Shown here: positions 58,271 to 64,000 of the stretch, in pieces | Layout of the letters: each line of letters starts with the position of its first letter | Numbering within the stretch: position 1 is the stretch's first letter | Assembly: GCA_050696075.1 (NCBI GenBank) | Contig: JBOGUF010000180.1 | Location: 47,071-111,070, forward strand | Direction: 5' to 3' | Origin: JBOGUF01 sp050696075 | Lineage (GTDB): Bacteria; Chloroflexota; Chloroflexia; Thermomicrobiales; UBA6265 | DNA length: 64,000 nucleotides | Made by a program: the position numbers and the translations under genes | Notes under the pieces: model-generated | Databases searched by the model: none | Told to the model about the DNA's origin: nothing | The model's input: only the letters and a program-made list of their open reading frames with translations

Positions 58271-58557
58271 GACGTGGGTATCGGGCGCCGCCTGGGAAAT
58301 ATGGCGATGTGGGCAGCGAACCCCGCTCGGGAATCAAGGCGATGTGGGCGGCGGAACCCGGCCGGGGATTGAGGCGATGCGGCAATCGGGCGCCGGCCGG
58401 TGGAGACGCACCACACAGGCAAGCGGACCGCGGCCGGTGAAAGCGGACCACATAGGCCAGCGGAAGCCGCCGCGGGATCGGACCGATGTGGTCATCGGGC
58501 GCCGCCCGGTGGAGGCAAATCGATGCGGCAAGCAGACGCCGCCCTGGACTGAAGTCC
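58271..58557. repeat. Degenerate 35-37-bp tandem repeat array
   Basis: Eight units begin near 58271, 58306, 58341, 58376, 58411, 58447, 58485 and 58522. The first four are exactly 35 bp. The unit starts GATGTGG or GATGCGG, followed by a GGGCGCCGcCCGG-like palindrome and GGAGGC-type end. Divergence is about as great within the unit as between spacers, so no CRISPR-type fixed repeat is present. Confidence 0.7.
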
Positions 58558-58722
58558 GGGCTCATTCCCGGAAGTCGGCTCAATCCGACTGACATCGAGC
58601 CTGATGCTCTGGACACGTCGAGTATCGCGATCGGGCGGCTGAGGATGACCCGGTCCGCTTGCCAGTCGGCTTTGAGCCGACTTTCGTCCCTCAGCCCGGA
58701 CTTCAGTCCAGGGCGGTGTCCG
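58532..58722. repeat. Inverted pair of about 57-bp REP-like units
   Basis: 58532-58590 (CGCCGCCCTGGACTGAAGTC onward to AATCCGACT) is repeated in reverse at 58664-58722 (AGTCGGCTTTGAG onward to CAGTCCAGGGCGGTG). The core GGACTGAAGTCCGGGCT is identical. This is the arrangement of REP doublets (BIMEs). Confidence 0.7.
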
Positions 58723-59003
58723 ACGTCCATACCGGCCTGATATCCGGGGCGGCCTTCTATGCCCACCACGCTCCGCTACCCGTGACGGCGCCCGATGACC
58801 ACATCGCTCCGATCCCACCGGGCGGCGTTCGATGGCTGATCCGGACCGATCCCTTGGCGGCGCCCGATGACCGCATCGGTCCGGTCATTCTGGCAAACGC
58901 CACCATCCGGCTTCCGGAAATGAGCCCGGCATTGAATGACCAGGCGGCGCCCGATGACGGCGACGGTTCACTCGTGGGTGTTGATTGCAAAGCGACGCGG
59001 ATC

Positions 59004-59032
59004 TTGACATCGCGCCTCTCTCGGCATAGGAT
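59004..59032 (+). promoter_or_regulatory. Sigma70-like promoter of MFS/TetR operon
   Basis: TTGACA (59004-59009), 17-base spacer and TAGGAT (59027-59032), 65 bases before the MFS start codon. The palindrome at 59040-59055 lies just after it. Confidence 0.62.
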
Positions 59033-59039
59033 GTTTATA

Positions 59040-59055
59040 GATACGATTCCGTATC
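59040..59055. promoter_or_regulatory. Putative TetR operator
   Basis: GATACGATTCCGTATC is a perfect 6-bp inverted repeat with a 4-base centre, just downstream of the promoter. A further ACGAT half-site follows. The TetR gene in the same operon is the likely ligand-responsive repressor. Confidence 0.58.
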
Positions 59056-59096
59056 GTTACGATAATCAGACGGTTGAACGAAAGGGTGCAAGAGCG

Positions 59097-60689
59097 ATGG
59101 AGCGGGACGCGACAGTCTACCGGAACCGGTGGTGGACGCTGCTGACGTTGTCATTAAGCTTGGTGATCATCGGGATCGACAATACGGTGCTCAACGTGGC
59201 GATCCCGACCTTGCAGCGGGAGTTCGACGCCTCGGCCTCGACGCTGCAATGGATGATCGACAGCTACATCATCGTCTTCGCCGGGCTGCTGCTGACGATG
59301 GGCGCCCTCGGCGACCGCTACGGCCGGGCAAAAGCGCTGCAAGCCGGGTTGGTGATTTTCGGCATCGCCAGTTTCGCCGCCGCCTACGCCGGGTCGAGCG
59401 ACGAATTGATCGTCTGGCGGGCGGTGATGGGAATTGGCGGCGCGCTGATCATGCCCTCGACCCTCTCGATCGTGATCGCCGTCTTTCCCCGCGAGGAGCG
59501 GGGACGGGCGATCGCGATCTGGTCCGGCGTGGCCGGGCTTGGGGTCGGGCTCGGTCCACTCCTGGGCGGGTTGCTGCTCGAATACTTCTGGTGGGGCTCG
59601 GTCTTCCTAATCAACGTCCCGATTGTGCTGCTGGCGCTGGCGCTGGGGCGGATCTTCGTACCGGAAAGCCGCGATCCACACCCGCTAAAGATCGACATCC
59701 CCGGCGCGGTCCTTTCGATGGGGGCGGTCGTCGCGCTCGTCTTCGCGGTGATCGAAGCGCCGGCGAAGGGGTGGACCGACCCGATTGTCCTCATCGGGTT
59801 CGTGGCGGCAGCGGCGCTGGCGGCCGGCTTCATCGCCTGGGAGCGGCGGACGTCCCACCCGATGCTCGACTTGAGCTTCTTCCAGAACCCGCGCTTTTCA
59901 GCCGGCTCGGCCTCGATCGCAATCGCCTTCTTCGCCCTCTTCGGAGTGATTCTGGCGATGACCCAGTACTTGCAGTTCGTCCTCGACTACACGGCGCTCG
60001 AAGCGGGGCTGCGGATGACGCCGATCGCGCTCGGGATCATGGTCGGCGCGGGGCGCAGCCACGGGCTGGTACGGCGGCTCGGCACGACCAAGGTGGTGAT
60101 CGTCGGCTTTACCATCCTGACCGCGGTAATGGTGAGCATCGCCTTCTGGACGGTCGACACCTCCTACTGGCTGATCGGCACGACCTTCTTTTTCCTGGCA
60201 ATGGGGATGGGTCTCATCATGGCCCCCGCGACCGACGCGGTGATGGGCGCGATCCCAGAGGCGAAGGCGGGGGTCGGTTCGGCGATGAACGACGTCGTGC
60301 GGCAGGTGGCCGGCGCGTTCGGCGTCGCCGTCATCGGCTCGATCCTCAACACGGCGTACTCCGCCAACATGGAGGAGGCGGTCGCCGAACTGCCGCCGCG
60401 GGCGGCTGGACCGGCGGAGGATAATGTGGGGGCGGCAATTCAGGTCGCGGGCCAGGTCGGCGGCGCGGCGGGGCAGACGCTGGCGAGCGCCGCGCGAGAC
60501 GCCTTCGTCGACGGCCTCGGGATCACGGCGCTGGCAGCGGCCGGAATCGCGATCCTGGGCGCGGCGATGGCTAGTAAATTCCTGCCGGCCGGGCATCGGC
60601 CCGTCGGCGACAGCCTCGCGGGAGAGAAATCGGGTGAGCGGGACAGTCACCGGATTGCCACCGAAGAAGCCGTTGGGCCGGCCGCGTAG
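59097..60689 (+). CDS. MFS drug exporter, DHA2 (EmrB/QacA) class
   Basis: A 530-residue transporter with about 14 hydrophobic helices. DHA2 markers are LVIIGIDNTVLNVAIPTLQ in helix 1, motif A GALGDRYGRAKAL, and WRAVMGIGGALIMPSTLSI followed by GVGLGPLLGGLLLE (motif C). It should export hydrophobic compounds using the proton gradient. It is preceded by its own promoter and TetR-type operator and overlaps the TetR gene by 56 bases, a self-regulated efflux unit. Confidence 0.93.
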   Translation: MERDATVYRNRWWTLLTLSLSLVIIGIDNTVLNVAIPTLQREFDASASTLQWMIDSYIIVFAGLLLTMGALGDRYGRAKALQAGLVIFGIASFAAAYAGSSDELIVWRAVMGIGGALIMPSTLSIVIAVFPREERGRAIAIWSGVAGLGVGLGPLLGGLLLEYFWWGSVFLINVPIVLLALALGRIFVPESRDPHPLKIDIPGAVLSMGAVVALVFAVIEAPAKGWTDPIVLIGFVAAAALAAGFIAWERRTSHPMLDLSFFQNPRFSAGSASIAIAFFALFGVILAMTQYLQFVLDYTALEAGLRMTPIALGIMVGAGRSHGLVRRLGTTKVVIVGFTILTAVMVSIAFWTVDTSYWLIGTTFFFLAMGMGLIMAPATDAVMGAIPEAKAGVGSAMNDVVRQVAGAFGVAVIGSILNTAYSANMEEAVAELPPRAAGPAEDNVGAAIQVAGQVGGAAGQTLASAARDAFVDGLGITALAAAGIAILGAAMASKFLPAGHRPVGDSLAGEKSGERDSHRIATEEAVGPAA

Positions 60690-61254
60690 CACCGAAGCGG
60701 ACCAGGCGATCCTCGACGCCGCCTTCAAGCTCCTGGTCGAGCAAGGATACGCCCGGATGTCGATGGAGGGGGTGGCGGTGGAGGCGGGGGTCGGCAAGAC
60801 GACGATCTACCGCCGCTATTCCAGCAAGCAGGAGCTGATCGTCGCCGTCATCGAGCGCTTCATCCCGGTCGAGGGGATGTTCGAGGTGGGCAACACCAAG
60901 GCGCAGTTGGTCGAGGTGCTACGCCGGGTGATCCACTTTCTGGTGGACCTGCACGGCACCCGCCTGATCGGCACGCTGCTGGTCGAAGAGCCGACTAATC
61001 CCGAACTGCTCGACTTCTTTCGGGATCGGGTGATTTACCCGCGGATGAACTTGATGCGGAGTGTGCTGCGACGGGCGATGCAGCGCGGCGAAGTGCGCGA
61101 AGACGCCGACTTGGAAGCGGCGATCCACATGGTGATCGGCGCGGTCCTGGCGCTGCAACTCTCCGGTCGGCCGAATCCGACCGACTGGGCGGAACGGATC
61201 GCTGAAACGCTCTGGCGGGCAATTGGAACTGAACCGGCAACGGACGCGGACTGA
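60634..61254 (+). CDS. TetR/AcrR family regulator
   Basis: A 206-residue repressor. The DNA-binding domain (about residues 20-70) shows ILDAAFKLLVEQGYARMSME and GVGKTTIYRRYSSKQELIVA. The C-terminal ligand domain is all helical. GTG 60634 follows GGGAGAG and lies inside the 3' end of the MFS gene, so translation is coupled. It probably binds the palindrome at 59040-59055 and derepresses the exporter when a substrate binds. Confidence 0.92.
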   Translation: MSGTVTGLPPKKPLGRPRSTEADQAILDAAFKLLVEQGYARMSMEGVAVEAGVGKTTIYRRYSSKQELIVAVIERFIPVEGMFEVGNTKAQLVEVLRRVIHFLVDLHGTRLIGTLLVEEPTNPELLDFFRDRVIYPRMNLMRSVLRRAMQRGEVREDADLEAAIHMVIGAVLALQLSGRPNPTDWAERIAETLWRAIGTEPATDAD

Positions 61255-61800
61255 ATCGGCGCCGTTGCGTGAGCATACAAGCATGCGGAGGAACGCCGGT
61301 CAGGATTTTGTCGATTTGAGTCGTGGCCGAACGACTACTTGGTGACGGGGGAAATCCGCCGGGGATGGAGCGCCGGCTCCCCCATCGGGACGCAACCGGC
61401 AAACGACGTAGGCGACGCCCCGCATACGTAGGACGACGTAGCTTTAGCAATCTCACAACAGGGGGCGGAAATGCGTCTTTTGACTGATGAAGTGCTAGTC
61501 CGATTGGGGGATGATGCGTATGGCTCGACGAATGGCTTGCAGGCGATGGGTGTCACCGGCCGGATAAGGCGCGGGCCGGGTAATCGAAGGGCGGTGGCGG
61601 CCGCGTCAGAAAGTGGGGAACGCGGCCGCTGTAATCGACCGAAAACGGCAGGAGCAGGCGCATGGGGACGATGACACGAATTGTTCACCGATTCGGCAAC
61701 TCTTCGTCTTAGGACGTTCTTAGTCTAAAAGCGGATCGTTGCCGTAGGGAGTGATGCGGCGAAACCGAGCGATTTCACACCCGGCGCCGTCCGGGGGCTA
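61255..61800. other. Intergenic region without a recognised gene
   Basis: Nothing firm is seen. A frame at 61471-61674 (67 codons, GGGGCGGAA before its ATG) starts well (MRLLTDEVLVRLGDDAYG) but degenerates into Arg/Gly/Ala-rich sequence, so I leave it unannotated. An ACGTAG-containing stretch recurs at about 61400-61442. Confidence 0.4.
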
Positions 61801-63936
61801 ATGGGAGCAGGGGCTATGGCACTTACGGTACGACACACGCTATCCGGGGGAACGACGCAAACGACGGTCGCGCTGCCGCGGCCGGGCCGGCGGGCGGCGA
61901 GCCTCTCCCTCGGCGTTGCCTTTATGGTTTTGCTCATCGACGCGATGGTCAACCCGCGCGCCTTCTTCGACTTGTGGGGCATCAAGGCGATCCAGAACTT
62001 CGACGCGCCCGGCTTCTACACCGGCATGAAGCAACTCGAGGTGTTGACGAGCTCGACCGGCGCGGTCCTGCTGTGGGCGGCGCTGGTGATGCTCTTCGCC
62101 GGGCTGCGCTGGTGGTCGGCGGCGATCGCGGGGGCGTTCCTGCCCCTCGGTGGAGCGGTCAACCTGCTGGTCGGCGAGCTGCTGGTGCAGCGCACCCGCC
62201 CGCACCTCGACGAACTGGCACGCACCAGCTACAACTGGGAGGAGCGCTCCTTCCCCAGCGGGCATGTGATGGGCGCGGTGATGCTCTACGGACTCCTGTA
62301 CGCGGCGGCCGGGCGGATCGAATCGACGGCAATCCGGCGGGCGGTGCAGGGCGGTAGCGTTCTCATCATCGCCAGCGTTGGCTTCTCACGGGTCTGGGAC
62401 GGGGCGCACTGGCCGACCGACGTGCTCGGCGCCTACGCCCTCGGCGGACTGATGTTGATACCGTTGCTGGCGCTGCGCAACCGGTTGGCGCCGGCGATCG
62501 ACGGCCTGCCGCTGATCCGGGCCGAGGCGATGCCGCACGACGAGAACGAGCGGCACGCGCACGCGCTGACGAGCCTGGTCCGCTTCGACGGCGACCGGGT
62601 GACCAAGGTCTACGCGCCCGGCCTGCTGCCGCGGCTGATCTATTGGGTCGCGTTTCAAGCGCCCTTCCCCTACCTGAACAACCGGGCGGCGCTGCGGGCG
62701 GCGACGCACCGGCGCAACCTGGCCGGGATGTTGACCGAGTACTGGTACGGCGAGCGGCGGGTGGCCCGCATCCTCGGCATCGAGTGGGTCGAGGGCCGGC
62801 AGGCGGTCGTCAGCGAGCGGGTCGAGGGTACGGCCCCGACCGACCGCGCGGTGGCGAAGGCGTTCCTGGCCGGGCTAACGACCCGGTTCGAGGCGGCCGG
62901 ACTGCCGACCTGGCAGATCGACCCGGTCCAGCCGCGAGCGATCGACAACGTGATCGAGACCGGTTCGGGCCAATTCACGATCATCGACCTGGAGTCTGGG
63001 CTCGTCTCACCGGTCGCCTCGCGCTCGACCTGGCTGCGAGCGCTGCGGCGGGGCATGGTCCCGTTCTATGACGAGGTCTTCTACGACGTGACCCGCGTCT
63101 ACATCGCCCGCGAGGACGAGCACCTACGGGTCAAGATGGGCGAGGCGTGGGTCGCCGAACTGCACGCGACGTTGGATGCGGCCGAAATGGAAACGGCGGC
63201 CTGGCACCGGTCGGAGCCGCGGATCGTGCGCCGGGCGTTTGCCGGGCTCGTCACCGGCAGTTTCGTTCGGACCTGGAAGGGTCGGATCGAGTCCTCCTTC
63301 GCCAACGGGCAGGAGAAGGCCCGGTCGTGGATGGAGCGCGCGGTCACCACCTGGGAGGCCGAGGAGCGGATCGACGCGACCGAGGCGGCCGAACTGCGCG
63401 CGCAGATGGCCGAGCCGACCTTCCAGCGCATGCTGCCGTATTTGGGCGGGCACATCCTGCTCAGCATCCCGCTCCGCTTCCCGTTCGGCAGCATTATCCG
63501 GCCGCTGCTGGTGGCCGGGGCGCTGGGTACGGCGGCGGTGCGCTACGCCAAGGGGCGGATCGACCGGGACGAGTTGCGGTTGGCGTGGCAAATCCACTCG
63601 CCGCTCGTGATGCTCCTGGCCGGCATCCCCGGTATCGGCACCTTCGCCTACCTGGCGTCGAAGCCGGTGCGGGCCAATCGCCTGTTGATGCAAGTGCTCG
63701 CCGATGCCGCGTTCACGAAGGCGCCGTGGCGGCTGTACGAGCGGACCGGCATTCGCCGCTTCGTCGTCCGCCCGACCGAGGCCGAGCGCCTCGAACAAGC
63801 GGCGGCGGACGAGGGGCCGGCCTGGGAGCTGGCCTGGGCGGCGCGCCCGCGACCGCGCATGTCGAACGTCCGGGCCTTGCCACGGCTGAAGCAGACGGTC
63901 GAGGCGCCGGAGGTCGAGGCGCCGCAAGCGGCGTAG
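61801..63936 (+). CDS. PAP2 phosphatase with C-terminal kinase-like and membrane regions
   Basis: A 711-residue membrane protein. Residues about 35-230 are a PAP2-type lipid phosphatase with five or so helices and the three motifs: VQRTRPHLDE (KxxxxxxRP-like), SFPSGHVMG and SRVWDGAHWPTDVLG. Residues about 250-420 resemble an atypical protein or lipopolysaccharide kinase lobe (TKVYAPGLLPRLIYW, then IDNVIETGSGQFTIIDLESG, like the catalytic/metal loop). The last third has membrane segments (GHILLSIPLRFPFGSII, SPLVMLLAGIPGIGTFAYLA). ATG 61816 with GGAGCAGGGG upstream is an alternative start. A membrane lipid or cell-envelope phosphate role is likely. Confidence 0.8.
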   Translation: MGAGAMALTVRHTLSGGTTQTTVALPRPGRRAASLSLGVAFMVLLIDAMVNPRAFFDLWGIKAIQNFDAPGFYTGMKQLEVLTSSTGAVLLWAALVMLFAGLRWWSAAIAGAFLPLGGAVNLLVGELLVQRTRPHLDELARTSYNWEERSFPSGHVMGAVMLYGLLYAAAGRIESTAIRRAVQGGSVLIIASVGFSRVWDGAHWPTDVLGAYALGGLMLIPLLALRNRLAPAIDGLPLIRAEAMPHDENERHAHALTSLVRFDGDRVTKVYAPGLLPRLIYWVAFQAPFPYLNNRAALRAATHRRNLAGMLTEYWYGERRVARILGIEWVEGRQAVVSERVEGTAPTDRAVAKAFLAGLTTRFEAAGLPTWQIDPVQPRAIDNVIETGSGQFTIIDLESGLVSPVASRSTWLRALRRGMVPFYDEVFYDVTRVYIAREDEHLRVKMGEAWVAELHATLDAAEMETAAWHRSEPRIVRRAFAGLVTGSFVRTWKGRIESSFANGQEKARSWMERAVTTWEAEERIDATEAAELRAQMAEPTFQRMLPYLGGHILLSIPLRFPFGSIIRPLLVAGALGTAAVRYAKGRIDRDELRLAWQIHSPLVMLLAGIPGIGTFAYLASKPVRANRLLMQVLADAAFTKAPWRLYERTGIRRFVVRPTEAERLEQAAADEGPAWELAWAARPRPRMSNVRALPRLKQTVEAPEVEAPQAA

Positions 63937-63956
63937 CAAGCTCAGGGCAGCCCTCA

Positions 63957-64000
63957 CCCCCCAACCCCCTCGCCCGCGCGCGGGAGAGGGGGTTGGGGGG
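63957..64000. repeat. C/G-run hairpin at the window edge
   Basis: CCCCCCAACCCCCTC pairs with GAGGGGGTTGGGGGG around a CCCGCGCGCGGG centre. It follows the PAP2 fusion gene and may act as terminator. The element probably continues beyond the window. Confidence 0.65.

Larger units (their letters stand above)
58213..59096. other. Gene-free region filled with REP-like repeats
   Basis: No coding gene is supported here. The region holds the 35-37-bp tandem array, two inverted pairs of REP-like units and, at its right end, the promoter and operator of the MFS gene. Proline/arginine-rich frames that cross it on both strands look like repeat translation. Confidence 0.65.

Noticed and set aside
58271..58557. 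CRISPR array
   Set aside because: The period (35-37 bp) covers the whole unit and no constant repeat alternates with unique spacers; no cas genes are nearby.
61471..61674. Small gene of 67 codons between TetR and PAP2 genes
   Set aside because: It has a plausible ribosome site but its second half is low-complexity Arg/Gly/Ala sequence, with no family resemblance.
1..64000. tRNA, rRNA or known riboswitch genes
   Set aside because: I looked for cloverleaf-type segments and conserved rRNA blocks by eye and saw none; a covariance-model scan would be decisive.

Overview
The window is high-GC bacterial chromosome with few insertion sequences. It is dominated by solute-uptake operons with Tat-type lipoprotein or periplasmic binding proteins, small carbon and purine catabolism clusters, and local one-gene regulators. 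The style (Tat-exported binding proteins, many oligopeptide/sugar ABC importers, GTG/TTG starts, class A PBP, secreted Cys-rich proteins) fits Chloroflexota, most likely Thermomicrobia/Sphaerobacter-like. That assignment is inference from gene content; there is no rRNA or tRNA in the window to test it.

Layout. 1-14.9 kb: a ferritin-like protein, then a purine-type module. It holds a FAD/2Fe-2S plus molybdopterin hydroxylase pair, a DUF3830 protein, a complete BMP-type nucleoside ABC importer, an 8-oxoguanine-deaminase-like amidohydrolase and a divergent phosphoribosyltransferase-like protein. It is interrupted at about 5.16-6.6 kb by a lower-GC insert that cut a maf gene and carries a BrnT-like toxin and RHH antitoxin pair. 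14.9-16.9 kb: a tandemly amplified locus for secreted four-cysteine domains with conserved upstream blocks and terminators, one copy reduced to a C-terminal stub. 16.9-19.3 kb: histidine phosphatase and gamma-glutamyltransferase. 19.3-26.5 kb: a FadR-type regulator with a SelA-like PLP enzyme, a TIM-barrel hydrolase-like protein and an oligopeptide-type importer. 26.5-29.5 kb: alpha/beta hydrolase, hypothetical, class III aminotransferase. 29.7-35.5 kb: importer with two tandem paralogous binding proteins. 35.5-44.7 kb: sugar importer with a GH-like protein, a NodB-like deacetylase fusion, an IclR regulator and a Gfo/Idh/MocA oxidoreductase, followed by an ART-like/EF-Tu-like gene pair. 44.7-53.6 kb: enolase-superfamily dehydratase, importer, ceramidase-like and creatininase-like hydrolases, IclR regulator and KDPG-type aldolase. 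53.6-64 kb: class A PBP, a hydrolase-SnoaL fusion, a decayed IS200/RAYT-like transposase amid REP-like repeats, an MFS exporter with its TetR regulator, and a PAP2 membrane fusion protein.

How it works together. Each importer sits next to the regulator and enzymes expected to use its substrate. Four promoter regions show a sigma70-like promoter beside or under a palindrome suited to the locally encoded regulator family. None of the three oligopeptide-type importers nor the sugar importer encodes its own ATPase, so shared ATPases elsewhere are likely.

The most unusual signals are small-scale. Tandem repeats with a 7-bp period but different unit sequences occur between genes and inside some of them. 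Two copies of a TA-flanked MITE-like palindrome are present, one of which supplies a stop codon. There is a REP-like array beside the broken Y1 transposase, and the amplified secreted Cys-rich family described above.
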